A DNA stretch of 64,000 bases from contig CAMJXD010000004.1 of assembly GCA_946409635.1 (NCBI GenBank), forward strand, positions 1-64,000, written 5' to 3'. Positions 36,056-45,457 of this stretch are shown here, piece after piece. Every line of letters begins with the position of its first letter. Position 1 is the first letter of the stretch. This stretch comes from an uncultured Prevotellaceae bacterium (GTDB taxonomy: Bacteria; Bacteroidota; Bacteroidia; Bacteroidales; Muribaculaceae). The notes below the pieces were generated by a model that was not told where the DNA came from, searched no databases, and saw only the letters and a program-made list of their open reading frames with translations. Both the position numbers and the translations under genes were made by a program.

Positions 36056-36779
36056 CGGGAGTAGTGCCCTCCTCATAGGTGTAGCAAATCTGGGTAACGG
36101 GCAGCTCGACGTTGGTGCCGCAGCCCAGCATGGCAGTTGCATCGGGGAAGTCATTGCCCTGAGCAAAGTCAATAAAGCTGTTCCAGTTGTCGGTGTAGGT
36201 CATAGCCTTGCCCCTGATGCCAGAGGTGTAGAAGGGAGCATAGTCGCTGCCCGTGGTGCAGTTGTCATCGTCCTGTGCATCAAAGACGATGGTTACCAGC
36301 ATGCTCTTGCCGGGGGTGTAAGCTACGGGAGCCTCAAAGGGGATGCTCAGCACGCAATCATCACCAAAGTAGTCAAGCATACTGATGGTACATTCGCCCT
36401 CATAGACGGGTGTGGTGAGGAAGGTGAAGAACTGCTTAACGCCTTCAACTACAGCAAACTCAGTGGCGTCGATCTCCTCGATGTAAACCTTGACGTCGCG
36501 GGTGATGTCTTCAAACGTCTCACTGTAGAACTTGAAATTCAGCTGATTGATCTTCACATTCTGCTTGCCATCCATGTCGGCCAGCAGGTCGGGGGTGAAA
36601 ATCATCTGTGCACCGGTGTGAGCCAGATAGAAGTTGGTCGGAGCCATGTCAAAGAAGGAACCGTTGTAGATAGTGGATGCGTTGTCAAAGTCACCCACAT
36701 TGATGGTGCCGGCGGTCTGGGCCTGAACCGTCATCGTCATAGCAGCGAGAGCTGCAAGAATCATGTAAAATTTTTTCAT
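35625..36779 (-). CDS. Secreted protein with sorting-like C-terminus (paralogue A)
   Basis: A 384-residue exported protein (signal about 1-20, ending VQA). The N-terminal part (about 22-240) is beta-rich and not recognised; it has several Cys residues (DDDNCTTG, MLGCGTN). From about residue 245 it has ACAKPEGGYVNG, then an Ig/FN3-like domain (FHGVLVTLINNETAEGTE ... YYIDFWATAPGKLDSTHGG) and the sorting-like tail VRYFNMAGQEMKQADGLTIV ... KVVK. The second half is almost identical to the gene at 37017. It is probably a surface or secreted protein; the function is unknown. Confidence 0.7.
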   Translation of the reverse strand: MKKFYMILAALAAMTMTVQAQTAGTINVGDFDNASTIYNGSFFDMAPTNFYLAHTGAQMIFTPDLLADMDGKQNVKINQLNFKFYSETFEDITRDVKVYIEEIDATEFAVVEGVKQFFTFLTTPVYEGECTISMLDYFGDDCVLSIPFEAPVAYTPGKSMLVTIVFDAQDDDNCTTGSDYAPFYTSGIRGKAMTYTDNWNSFIDFAQGNDFPDATAMLGCGTNVELPVTQICYTYEEGTTPVDPTEACAKPEGGYVNGTDFHGVLVTLINNETAEGTEIHYNITLNDELIVEDAIYDDAFALTVDGDYYIDFWATAPGKLDSTHGGLIFTIDPTTGLSEMNADKAVASVRYFNMAGQEMKQADGLTIVLTTYTDGTTSAVKVVK

Positions 36780-36880
36780 TGTTAATTAAATAATTAAATA
36801 GTTTATAAAACAAGGAATAAATACCTGTGTTCATCACTAGAGTTTGGGCAATCGATGTATATCAATCGGTTATGATGCCG

Positions 36881-36911
36881 CAAAATTACAAATAAAAATC
36901 AACAATGCAAA
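36881..36911 (-). promoter_or_regulatory. Promoter of the 35625 gene
   Basis: On the minus strand, TTTG, a 19-base spacer and TAATTTTG(C) match the consensus well. The leader is about 95 bases. Confidence 0.75.
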
Positions 36912-36957
36912 AAAAACTTATAAAATCACTGGTACCCATGGCGTTATAATGAAAAAG

Positions 36958-36982
36958 GGAGACGCAAGAATGTTGCGTCTCC
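36958..36982 (-). terminator. Terminator after the 37017 gene
   Basis: Perfect ten-base arms GGAGACGCAA and TTGCGTCTCC with a five-base loop are followed on the minus strand by CCTTTTTC. It separates the two paralogues' transcripts. Confidence 0.82.
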
Positions 36983-37016
36983 ACTATTATCTAGTCAATC
37001 GCGTTCTGGGAAAGAC

Positions 37017-37442
37017 TTACTTGATGACCTTGACAGCGCTGGTGGTGCCGTCGGTGTAGGTGGTGAGGACGATGGTCAGACCCTGGGCCTGCTGCATCTC
37101 CTGGCCAGCCATGTTGAAGTAGCGTACGCTGGCAACGGCCTTGTCGGCATTCATCTCGCTCAGGCCGGTGAAGGCGTCGATAGTGAAGATGAGGCCACCA
37201 TGGGTGCTGTCGAGCTTACCGGGAGCGGTAGCCCAGAAGTCGATTACGTAGTCGCCGTCCTGGGTCAGAGCAAATGCGTCGTCATAGATGGCATCCTCGA
37301 TGATTACCTCACCGTTGAGGGTAACGGTGTAGTGGAGCTCGGTGCCCTCGGCGGTCTCGTTGTTGATAAGGGTTACGAGCACACCGTGGAAGTCGATGCC
37401 ATTCACATAACCGCCCTCGGGCTTGGCGCAAGCCTCGGTGGG
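37017..37442. repeat. Direct repeat, copy 2 (3' part of the 37017 gene)
   Basis: This is the partner of the repeat at 35625-36055. The identity starts around the ACAKPEGGYVNG codons and runs to the stop, including the sorting-like tail. Confidence 0.8.
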
Positions 37443-38030
37443 AACAACGGGGTCGTCGGGCGTAACGCTACCGGCCTCATAGGTGAAGGTGGTCATGGGC
37501 AAGAAACGACGTGCGTTGACGCTGCCATAGGAGTAGGTCAAGGCGTTGTCATAGTCGGGCTTTACACCCATGAAGTAGGTCATGCCATAGTCACCGGGCT
37601 GGGCGATGACGTTGTCAAACACGAGGTTGCCACCCTGGTACTCATAGGGGGTAGTGAAGTTGATGGTGATTTCAACGGCCTCGCCGGTGTGACGGGTCAT
37701 TGTGGCGGTGCCCACCTGAGTGAGGCCTTCAATATAATCGGTCAGTACGTTGACGTCGGTCTCTCCCATGGAAATGTTCAACAGACCGCCGTTCATGTAG
37801 CAACCATAGTTGTCGGTGTAGAAAGTCATGGCAGTGATCTTCTTGCCCACGAGCTCTGTGAGGTCGGCAGCGGGGTAGAGGACCTGGGTGCGTACATCAC
37901 CCTCGTCAAACCACAGACTGTTGATGGGTACATAGTAGTCATAGCCGTTTCCATCATAGACGGTCAGTGCTTCGGCACTGGCAGCGAGCATCATCGTCGC
38001 TGCGGCGAAAAGCGTAAAGAACTTTTTCAT
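37017..38030 (-). CDS. Secreted protein with sorting-like C-terminus (paralogue B)
   Basis: A 337-residue exported protein (signal about 1-21). Its N-terminal domain (about 22-190) differs in sequence from paralogue A but has a similar plan: LTELVGKKITAMTFYTDNYG here against MDGKQNVKINQLNFKFYSE there, and later a GDYGMTYFMG block. From ACAKPEGGYVNGIDFHGVLV onward it is nearly identical to paralogue A, ending VRYFNMAGQEMQQAQG ... KVIK. The pattern fits duplication followed by divergence of the front half, or gene conversion of the back half. It has its own promoter box and terminator. Confidence 0.7.
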   Translation of the reverse strand: MKKFFTLFAAATMMLAASAEALTVYDGNGYDYYVPINSLWFDEGDVRTQVLYPAADLTELVGKKITAMTFYTDNYGCYMNGGLLNISMGETDVNVLTDYIEGLTQVGTATMTRHTGEAVEITINFTTPYEYQGGNLVFDNVIAQPGDYGMTYFMGVKPDYDNALTYSYGSVNARRFLPMTTFTYEAGSVTPDDPVVPTEACAKPEGGYVNGIDFHGVLVTLINNETAEGTELHYTVTLNGEVIIEDAIYDDAFALTQDGDYVIDFWATAPGKLDSTHGGLIFTIDAFTGLSEMNADKAVASVRYFNMAGQEMQQAQGLTIVLTTYTDGTTSAVKVIK

Positions 38031-38107
38031 AAATGATTAATAATGAAGTTTAAGATAAATAAAAATGTAAATAAAATGTAATAAATGGTATCTTAATAAT
38101 TATGTAA

Positions 38108-38115
38108 CAAAAATA
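38108..38115 (-). promoter_or_regulatory. Possible -7 promoter box of the 37017 gene
   Basis: On the minus strand TATTTTTG fits TAnnTTTG, about 78 bases before the ATG. No -33 element is clear, and the region is AT-rich, so a chance match is possible. Confidence 0.4.
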
Positions 38116-38206
38116 CAAAATAAAAGTTTGTCATGGTGTGCTTTTTACCTTATTTAACAAACAAGGCGTGTTGTTGCCATGGCATGGTGCTTGGCCAATG
38201 AAGTCG

Positions 38207-39112
38207 TCAGAATATCGAGGTGATGGTACCCATAATGCATCCCAGCAGGGCTCCCAACCACACAATGGCCCGTAGCTCCTTTTTCATCACGTCGAGGATA
38301 ATGCCCTCGGCCTCGGTCATGTCCATGTCGTTGATGCGTTGATCGATGATGGAGCTGATGTCGATGTCAGCGAGAATGCGTGGCAGGTGCTCGGTGATGA
38401 CAACCCGGTAGGCACTGAGGATGCCGCCCTTGATCTGCTGCAGTTGTTGTTCGTGACCTGACATGATGGTGCTCATGGGAGTGTGCATGAGCGTGGCCGT
38501 CTCGTCGTTGACGATGCCCATAATCATGGGCCGCGAGTTGTCATGCAAGATCTCATTGATGTGCTTGGCCAGCACGCGCTCAACTAGCTGGGCCACAGGC
38601 TGTAATATCATGTCGGCCCCTAGGCGTCCGGCCAGGCTGTTGCGGGTCTTTTCCATGACGTGCCTGGTTGCGAGCTGGGCGATGCTTTCTCCTAACCGGC
38701 TGTCCTGAAGCTTGGACGTGAGCACCTTGACAATGCCCTCGGCAGCGTTTTCCTTCATCGATGCGATGTTGTCCTGAGGCAGGTAATGAGCGGCAAACTG
38801 CTCGATGGTTTCTTGGTTGTGGCTCTGGGTGGAGACGAACTCATCGATGGCCGATCCAACCTTGTCGATCATCTCGTCGCTGAGCAGGCTCTTTTCCAGC
38901 ACCTCTCGGTTCATGAGGTTGTCGCTCACCGCCTTGCCGATGGCACCGGCGATGCGGGGTTTCTCCTTGGGGATGATGCCGGGAGTGAACGGCACCTTGA
39001 TGCCCAAAACGTATTTGGCGCGATGTGGCCTGAAGAGCATGCGTATGGCGATGTCATTAGTGATATAGCCAATGACGGCGCCGACAGCCGGACCGATAAA
39101 AAAGTGGTACAT
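38207..39112 (-). CDS. DUF445-family membrane protein
   Basis: A 301-residue protein of the DUF445 (YheB/SpoIIIAE-neighbour type) family. The N-terminal hairpin MYHFFIGPAVGAVIGYITND, then MLFRPHRAKYVLGIKVPFTPGIIPKEK, is the family signature. A long helical middle follows, and a C-terminal hydrophobic segment (IVWLGALLGCIMGTITSIF) anchors it again. Function is unknown; members are inner-membrane proteins with a large helical soluble part. It lies 38 bases downstream of the LolA-like gene and is probably co-transcribed. Confidence 0.85.
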   Translation of the reverse strand: MYHFFIGPAVGAVIGYITNDIAIRMLFRPHRAKYVLGIKVPFTPGIIPKEKPRIAGAIGKAVSDNLMNREVLEKSLLSDEMIDKVGSAIDEFVSTQSHNQETIEQFAAHYLPQDNIASMKENAAEGIVKVLTSKLQDSRLGESIAQLATRHVMEKTRNSLAGRLGADMILQPVAQLVERVLAKHINEILHDNSRPMIMGIVNDETATLMHTPMSTIMSGHEQQLQQIKGGILSAYRVVITEHLPRILADIDISSIIDQRINDMDMTEAEGIILDVMKKELRAIVWLGALLGCIMGTITSIF

Positions 39113-39150
39113 ACCGTTAGGTGAAGAAGTGATAGAATGGATGCCGATGA

Positions 39151-39765
39151 TTATCTCAAGTCGACAACAGGCGTGCCGGAGGGCACCTGAGACTTGTTGA
39201 ACGTGAATGTAGAAGCCGGCAGCGACTTGTGCTTGTAGCCAGAAATCTTGACGGTATAGACCGACTTGTCACTCATGTCAAAGCGAGCGGTGCGCAGCAG
39301 TGACGTCTTCTCGTCGAAGTAGAGCCACAAGGTCTTGATATTGTTGCTGCTCTTCTTCTTGGGCGTGAGACGAATGACATAGGTGTTGGGCGTCTGGGCT
39401 TTGGCTCGCTTCATGTTGAAGTCTGTCTTGAAGTGCTGCACAGCGGCTAGGGGGTTGGTCATCTGCAGGTCTTCGGCAGTGGGTGTGGTGATGTTTACCT
39501 CGCCGGTGACCGGAGACCACGACCACTGCGTCTTGCCGTCATACCAGCACTTGGCCTCGCTCGAGATGACCCGGAACTTGTTGCCCTGCATGGCGATGGT
39601 GCCGCTGCTGTTGCCCTGGGCCGTTGCGATGGTGTAACTGGCTGTGACTCCGCCGCCGGCGTTGATGGCGGCCACACACTTGTCGAGCATGGCGCTAGGA
39701 GTCTGGGCCATGGCCAGCAATGAGGAGATGGTAGAGATAAGGATTGTTATGAATAATCGGTTCAT
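39151..39765 (-). CDS. LolA-like outer-membrane lipoprotein carrier protein
   Basis: A 204-residue periplasmic protein with a signal peptide (MNRLFITILISTISSLLAMA). The mature domain has the LolA-like half-barrel order: GGGVTASYTIATAQGNSSGT, GNKFRVISSEAKCWYDGKTQW, then DEKTSLLRTARF. LolA carries lipoproteins to the outer membrane; Bacteroidota have several LolA-like proteins and the substrate of this one is not certain. The frame continues 12 codons upstream, but the Met at 39765 gives the clean signal peptide. It follows ftsK after a terminator. Confidence 0.82.
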   Translation of the reverse strand: MNRLFITILISTISSLLAMAQTPSAMLDKCVAAINAGGGVTASYTIATAQGNSSGTIAMQGNKFRVISSEAKCWYDGKTQWSWSPVTGEVNITTPTAEDLQMTNPLAAVQHFKTDFNMKRAKAQTPNTYVIRLTPKKKSSNNIKTLWLYFDEKTSLLRTARFDMSDKSVYTVKISGYKHKSLPASTFTFNKSQVPSGTPVVDLR

Positions 39766-39834
39766 TGTCATTGTTCTTGATATAAATAATGTTTTGGTCA
39801 CTCACGTTGATGTATTCCTGTTGTAGCAAAAATA

Positions 39835-39858
39835 GTGCCAACCCCGTGAGGCTGGCAC
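39835..39858 (-). terminator. Terminator after ftsK
   Basis: Nine-base arms (GTGCCAACC and GGCTGGCAC, one wobble) with a six-base loop are followed on the minus strand by TATTTTTG. It lies 16 bases after the ftsK stop. Confidence 0.78.
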
Positions 39859-39874
39859 ACTCTAGATGTCTTGC

Positions 39875-42388
39875 TTAGTCGTTGAACAGCTGGTCGATGT
39901 CCATGGGGCTGACGAGCACCTGGCGAGGCTTGCTGCCCTGTGCCGGACCCACGATGCCAGCATGCTCCATCTGGTCCATGAGGCGGCCGGCACGGTTGTA
40001 ACCGATCTCGTAGCGGCGTTGCAGTGACGATGTGCTGGCTGTGTTGCTCGTGACGATGAATCGTACGGCCTCCTCAAACAGCGGGTCACGGTCCTTGACG
40101 TTGCCCATGTTGGCATCGCTGCCGCCGCTCTCGTCCTTGCCGACGTACTCGGGCAGGATGTAGGGCTCCTCGTGGTTGATGTCACGGTCGTTGTCTTCCT
40201 GCTCCTTGATGAAGTCGCAGATGCGCACAATGTCGGGCGTGTCGACAAACGGGCACTGCAATCGGGTGAGTTCGCCGTCAATCGAGAACAGCATGTCGCC
40301 CCGGCCGATGAGTTGCTGGGCTCCAGGACGGTCGATAATGATCTGGCTGTCGACGCGCTGTGCTACTGCAAAAGCCACGCGGCCAGGGAAGTTACCCTTG
40401 ATCAAGCCGGTGATCACCTTGGACGACGGGCGCTGGGTGGCGATAATCATGTGGATGCCGACGGCGCGGGCCTTCTGGGCGATGCGCACCAGGGGTGCCT
40501 CGACCTCCTTGCCGGCGGTCATAATCATGTCGCTGAACTCGTCGATGACGCCCACGATGTAGGGCATGTAAGGATATTTCTTGTTGCCGTGCTCGTCACG
40601 CTCCTCACGCAATTCACGGCGCCACTTGTCGTTGTAGTCGGTCACGGTGCGCACTTTCACTTCCTCGAGCAGGCGATAGCGGTCTTCCATCTCTTGAACC
40701 AGGCAGTTGAGTGTCTTGATGACGCGGTCGGTGTCGGTGATGATGGCTTTTTCCTCACCGGGAGCCTTGGCAAAGAAGTATTTCTCCAGGTCGGCATACA
40801 CGCTGAACTCCACGCGCTTGGGGTCCACAAGGACAAACTTGAGTTCCGACGGCCCCTTCTTATAGAGCAATGACGTGATGATGGCGTTCAGGCCCACCGA
40901 TTTACCCTTACCGGTAGCACCTGCTACCAAGAGGTGGGGCATCTTGGTGAGGTCGGCGATGAATACCTCGTTGCTCACCGTGCATCCCAGGCACATGGGC
41001 AACTTGGCACGGCTCTCCTGGAAGGCCTTTGACCCCAAGACCTCGCGCATGGGAACCACCTGTGGGTCGCGGTTGGGCACCTCGATGCCGATGGTGCCTC
41101 GTCCTGGCATGGGAGCGATGATGCGTATGCCCAGCGCGGCAAGGCTCAGTGCGATGTCGTCTTCCAGATTGCGGATCTTGTTGACGCGCACGCCGTCCTC
41201 GGGCACGATTTCAAACAGGGTGACCGTGGGGCCCACGTGGACCATGATTTCCTTGATTTCGATGCCGTATTTGCCCAGGGTCTCGCGGATGCGCTCCTTG
41301 TTCTCGTCCTGCTCCTGCTTGTCGACGCTGTTGGGGTTCATGCGGATGTCCTGCAGGAGGTTCAGGGTGGGGAAGCGGTAATGGCGGTATTCGCCGGTGG
41401 GGTCGTGGGGATTGGTCACGTCGGTGCTGGCGGTGATGGGCTTGAGCCGGGCAGTGCTGTCGTCGGCTGTTGATGCATTGTCAGGTGCCTTGGCGTTGTT
41501 GCCCGAGGGCATGCGGCGTGCACGGGCTGAGGCAGCAGGGGTTGCTGACTCAAGGTCTTGCTGCGGCTCATTGCTCACTCGCTGCTCGCTGCCCAGGAAG
41601 GCTGACTCGCCCTGCTGGTTGACGACCTTCTCGGCTTCCTCCTTGCTGTGGCTGCGCTGCTTCTCAAGTCCGCTCTTGATTTGATGGTACAGAGCGCTGA
41701 AGGTCTGATAGGTCAGGAAAACCCATAGCAGGAAGATGACCAGGTTGACGGCCACCATGCCATAGATACCCAGCAAGCCAACAAGCCACTTGTTGGCATA
41801 GTAGCCGAAGTAGCCACCCAGCGGGAAGAAGGTGACGGGCTTCATGTAGTAGGTTGCTGCCCCGACCACCATCGAGAACGTGAGAATGCTGAACAGGCAC
41901 ACAAACGTGTAGGAGAAGAAATGGAGCTTCTGCTTGCGCAGTAGCCTGAGTCCAAGCGTCAGGAACCAGATGACGATGACAAATGCAGCCACGCCCACAC
42001 CGTCTGAGATGAGGAAATCACTCAGCGAGGCTCCTACGGCGGCACCGGCATTGCGGATCTGGTCGGGCACCTGTGCGTTCTCGATTGTTGAGAAGTTGGT
42101 GACACGGTCCTGGTCGCTGATTCCTGCAGCAAAGAAGAACGACAAGAACGAGATGAGCAGATAAATGCCTGTGAGCATCAGGATGATACCCGAAGCCAAC
42201 TTGAAGTTACCGTTCTCAAAGAACGCCTTGAGGCGTTTCCACTTGGTCACGTTTTCGTTCTCGAGGGCTTGCTCGGCTTCCTGTTTTCTCAGGTATTCGT
42301 CAGACTTCTTAACTCCCGATATATCAGGGTTATAGAACTCGTTGTTGTCACTCTTTTTCTTATTGTTGTGTTTTTTACTATTGCTCAT
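39875..42388 (-). CDS. ftsK: DNA translocase FtsK
   Basis: An 837-residue FtsK/SpoIIIE translocase that pumps chromosome ends apart at the septum and activates XerCD at dif. Four N-terminal membrane segments lie between about 55 and 230. A linker of low complexity follows (about 240-330; rich in Ser, Ala and Gln). The motor domain has Walker A GATGKGKS and IDEFSDMIM as Walker B. The C-terminal gamma domain (LFEEAVRFIV ... SSLQRRYEIGYNRAGRLMDQ) would read KOPS-like sites. Length is normal. The next gene upstream is on another transcript. Confidence 0.95.
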   Translation of the reverse strand: MSNSKKHNNKKKSDNNEFYNPDISGVKKSDEYLRKQEAEQALENENVTKWKRLKAFFENGNFKLASGIILMLTGIYLLISFLSFFFAAGISDQDRVTNFSTIENAQVPDQIRNAGAAVGASLSDFLISDGVGVAAFVIVIWFLTLGLRLLRKQKLHFFSYTFVCLFSILTFSMVVGAATYYMKPVTFFPLGGYFGYYANKWLVGLLGIYGMVAVNLVIFLLWVFLTYQTFSALYHQIKSGLEKQRSHSKEEAEKVVNQQGESAFLGSEQRVSNEPQQDLESATPAASARARRMPSGNNAKAPDNASTADDSTARLKPITASTDVTNPHDPTGEYRHYRFPTLNLLQDIRMNPNSVDKQEQDENKERIRETLGKYGIEIKEIMVHVGPTVTLFEIVPEDGVRVNKIRNLEDDIALSLAALGIRIIAPMPGRGTIGIEVPNRDPQVVPMREVLGSKAFQESRAKLPMCLGCTVSNEVFIADLTKMPHLLVAGATGKGKSVGLNAIITSLLYKKGPSELKFVLVDPKRVEFSVYADLEKYFFAKAPGEEKAIITDTDRVIKTLNCLVQEMEDRYRLLEEVKVRTVTDYNDKWRRELREERDEHGNKKYPYMPYIVGVIDEFSDMIMTAGKEVEAPLVRIAQKARAVGIHMIIATQRPSSKVITGLIKGNFPGRVAFAVAQRVDSQIIIDRPGAQQLIGRGDMLFSIDGELTRLQCPFVDTPDIVRICDFIKEQEDNDRDINHEEPYILPEYVGKDESGGSDANMGNVKDRDPLFEEAVRFIVTSNTASTSSLQRRYEIGYNRAGRLMDQMEHAGIVGPAQGSKPRQVLVSPMDIDQLFND

Positions 42389-42594
42389 TTTGCTATCGAA
42401 TAATTTGGGGGTGTAAAATTACAAAATAAAATCGGTTTACAAACGCAAATCCAGACATTTTTTTTGAAAAAAATATTTTCCCCCTGTCGGCGCTTGGACT
42501 CATGCGCCGTAATGTGATGATTAACAAGGTGCTGAACTTGATTACATGACGGGCTTAAACAGGTCCATCGAGATCCGGTGGCAACCAGCACGGG
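42389..42594. other. Intergenic region between trkH and ftsK
   Basis: No coding frame is believable here. A hairpin GGCGC...GCGCC lies near 42488-42507. A promoter box for ftsK was sought but only weak matches (TTTTATTTTG) were found. Confidence 0.4.
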
Positions 42595-44076
42595 CTAATC
42601 CTTCTTCCAGAAGGAGCGCGTGAAGATGACCAGTACCGTGAAAAGCTCGAGACGTCCCACCATCATCTCTAGTGCCAGAACCCACTTGGCGCCGGGGTGC
42701 AGTGCTACCCATGAGCCGTTGGCTCCGGTGACGCCGTGTCCGATGCCTACGTTGCTGATGGCCGACATCGAAGTGTACATCGCGTCAAAGACCGGTATGC
42801 CGTAGAAGGTGAGGTAGAGCGCCACGACCATTATGATAATAATATAGACGGTGAAAAAGGTGTAAACCTTGTTCACAATGTGGTTGGGGATGGGTTTGCC
42901 GTCGATGTGGACTGCGCGAACCGAGTTGGAGTGCAGCACGCGATAGAATTCGTTGGCCGTGTGCTTCAACAGCACGATGAGACGGTCCAGCTTGGCACCG
43001 CCCGACGTCGATCCCGCCATGCCGCCAAAGAACATGATGACCATCAGGATGACGGTGACAAACTCGCCGCTGTTCTCGTAGTCAAATGTCGAGAATCCGG
43101 TCGACGTGATGGCCGACAACGTGTCGAACGCGCCATAGATAAAGCGGTCGCCATGCGTGTCGAGGAAGCCCTTATAGGTCATGTAGGCCACGATGGCCAG
43201 CGTGATGATGAGCGATGTCATGCAGTACCACCTGAGGGTGTTGTTGTGCTTGATGCGCTTGAAATTGCCGCGCATGGTGGCTGCTATGATCGAGAAGCTG
43301 ATGCCGCCGATGAACATGAAGATGATGACAACGATGAACACATAGGGCGACTGCCAGTAGTCCAGGCCGATGTTTTTGGTCGAGTAACCGCCGGTTGAAG
43401 TCGTGGTCATCGCATGGCAGATGGCGTCAAACCAGTCCATCGGTCCCATATAGAGCAGCACGGTGAGCAGTCCCGTCAGACCGATGTAGATGAGCCACAG
43501 GTCTTTAGCCGTCTGGCTCACGCGTGGGCGCAGTCGCTCATGGGTGATGCCGGTCACCTCGGCATTGAACAGCGCGATGCCGCCTTTCTGGTTCAGCATG
43601 GGGATGACAGCGAGGGTAAACAGGATGATTCCCATGCCGCCAATCCACTGGGTCATCGACCGCCAGAAGAGCACGCCGTGAGGTATCTCTTCGACATAGC
43701 GGATGACGCTTGAGCCCGTTGTGGTGAAACCAGCCATGGTTTCAAAGAAGGCATCGGTCACATTGTTGAACGTGTCGGAGAACAGGTAGGGCAGCATGCC
43801 AAACAACGAGAAGAATACCCAGATGATCGCCGTGAGCATGAGCCCCTCGCGCTTGTGCATCGACTTGCTGCGAGGTTTGATGCCAAAAGCCATCAGGGAG
43901 CCACATCCGGCCGTTATCAATGTGCTGTAGATGAATGCCCATAATGCAGTGTGCTCATCAAACCACCATGCCACAGCCAGGGGCAGCAACATAAAAGCGG
44001 CCTCGATGAGCAGCAGGAAGCCCTGCATTCTCATCACGATGGCGAAGTTGATATTCTGATTGGTGCGCTTGCGCAT
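42595..44076 (-). CDS. trkH: Potassium uptake protein TrkH
   Basis: The channel subunit of the Trk potassium system (493 residues). It has the four-fold pore-helix plan, including METMAGFTTTGSSVI, AMTTTSTGGYSTKNIGLDYW, DTLSAITSTGFSTFDYE and SAISNVGIGHGVTG selectivity-filter-like segments, with about ten membrane spans. The ATG overlaps the trkA stop by one base, so channel and regulator are made together. The C-terminus ends in FTRSFWKKD. Confidence 0.94.
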   Translation of the reverse strand: MRKRTNQNINFAIVMRMQGFLLLIEAAFMLLPLAVAWWFDEHTALWAFIYSTLITAGCGSLMAFGIKPRSKSMHKREGLMLTAIIWVFFSLFGMLPYLFSDTFNNVTDAFFETMAGFTTTGSSVIRYVEEIPHGVLFWRSMTQWIGGMGIILFTLAVIPMLNQKGGIALFNAEVTGITHERLRPRVSQTAKDLWLIYIGLTGLLTVLLYMGPMDWFDAICHAMTTTSTGGYSTKNIGLDYWQSPYVFIVVIIFMFIGGISFSIIAATMRGNFKRIKHNNTLRWYCMTSLIITLAIVAYMTYKGFLDTHGDRFIYGAFDTLSAITSTGFSTFDYENSGEFVTVILMVIMFFGGMAGSTSGGAKLDRLIVLLKHTANEFYRVLHSNSVRAVHIDGKPIPNHIVNKVYTFFTVYIIIIMVVALYLTFYGIPVFDAMYTSMSAISNVGIGHGVTGANGSWVALHPGAKWVLALEMMVGRLELFTVLVIFTRSFWKKD

Positions 44077-45407
44077 TACGAGAAGTATTTGTCAAGTTTA
44101 TGGATGGCGCCTTGCAGGCAGAATACCACCACGTGGTCGCCTGCCACAATCTGCGTGTTACCGTTGACGAGTTGTCCCTTGCCGTCCCGCACGAGTCCTG
44201 CGATGGTGAAATCACGACTGAGCTTCAGGTCCTTGACTGGAGCACGGGTAACGCGGTCGCCCTCCTGGACGATGACCTCGGCCACCTCGGCGTCGGCAAG
44301 AGCCAGGCATCGAGCGTTGTCCTCGTCGGCATCGATGAGGATTTGATAGATGCGGCTTGAGGCGAGCAGCTTCTTGTTGACGATGGTGCCGATGTTGAGC
44401 GCCTCGGCCTCGTTGATGAACTGGATGTCTTCGACCTGAGCGATGGTCTTGGGTACATAATTGGTCTTGGCCATCATGCAGGCCATCATGTTGACAGCGC
44501 TGTTCTCACCCAGTGCGATAAAAGCGTCGTAATTGCTCACGCTCTCTTCCTCGCTGAGTTCCGAATCACGAAAGTCGCCCTGTACCAGCCTGCAGTTGGG
44601 GTAGCGCTGTGAGAGTTCGTCACAGCGGTTCAGATCCTCCTCGATGATCTTGATGTCGACACTCTTGCCCAGTTTCTTGATGAGCTGCTCGGCAATGTCG
44701 TTGCCGCCCACGATGAGCACATTGTCGACAGGCGACTGGGTCTTGCCGCAGGCCTCGCGCACCTCGTCGATGTGGTCGCGGGTGGTGGCAATATAGACGA
44801 TGTCGTTTTCCTCCACACGGTCATCGCCACGCGGAATGATGATCTCGCGGTTGCGCTTGATGGCCGACACGTGCAGGTAGTGGCTGATGTTGGACACGTC
44901 CTTGAGCATCTGGTTGCAGATGACGGCGTTAGAGCGGATCTTCACGCCCACGACGATGAGCTCGCCGTCGAACAGTTCAAACCAGTTTCTGGCCCAGGTG
45001 CGCTTCAGAGCGCTTGAAATCTCCTTGGCCGCGAGCATCTCGGGGTAGATGAGGTGGTCGATGCCCAGTTGATTGATGTGCTCGCGCCACTTGGCATTGA
45101 AAAACTCGTCGTTGTCGACACGGGCCACCGTCTTCTTGGCGCCCAGTCGCTTAGCCATCGAGCATGCCAGGATGTTGCGCGCCTCGCTCTTGGTCACAGC
45201 GATGAAAAGGTCGCAATAGCCCGTCTTGATGGCATTGAGGTCGTTGAACGAGATGGCACTGCCCTGATAGGTGAGCAAGTTGTAGTTCTCGAGTGGCTCG
45301 AGCTTCTTGTACTCAACATCGATGACGATGATGTCCTGCTCCTCGTTACTGAGCATCTTGGCCAGATGGGTTCCGACTTCACCGGCGCCTGCAATTACAA
45401 TTCTCAT
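44076..45407 (-). CDS. trkA: Trk system potassium uptake regulator TrkA
   Basis: The cytoplasmic NAD(H)-binding regulator of TrkH (443 residues). Two RCK/TrkA-N units are present: GAGEVGTHLAK at 7-17 opens the first and VLIVGGNDIAEQLIKKLG (about 225-245) the second, each followed by a TrkA-C domain. The tandem arrangement is the normal bacterial form. It lies 50 bases after dxs in the same direction and overlaps trkH by one base. Confidence 0.94.
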   Translation of the reverse strand: MRIVIAGAGEVGTHLAKMLSNEEQDIIVIDVEYKKLEPLENYNLLTYQGSAISFNDLNAIKTGYCDLFIAVTKSEARNILACSMAKRLGAKKTVARVDNDEFFNAKWREHINQLGIDHLIYPEMLAAKEISSALKRTWARNWFELFDGELIVVGVKIRSNAVICNQMLKDVSNISHYLHVSAIKRNREIIIPRGDDRVEENDIVYIATTRDHIDEVREACGKTQSPVDNVLIVGGNDIAEQLIKKLGKSVDIKIIEEDLNRCDELSQRYPNCRLVQGDFRDSELSEEESVSNYDAFIALGENSAVNMMACMMAKTNYVPKTIAQVEDIQFINEAEALNIGTIVNKKLLASSRIYQILIDADEDNARCLALADAEVAEVIVQEGDRVTRAPVKDLKLSRDFTIAGLVRDGKGQLVNGNTQIVAGDHVVVFCLQGAIHKLDKYFS

Positions 45408-45457
45408 CGCTTCTTTATCTTAGGGGACTAACTCGGTTAATATCAGTATTGTGAAAA

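Noticed and set aside
42385-42591. A 68-codon minus-strand frame between ftsK and trkH.
   Set aside because: No recognisable features, and it would overlap the ftsK start region; treated as intergenic.
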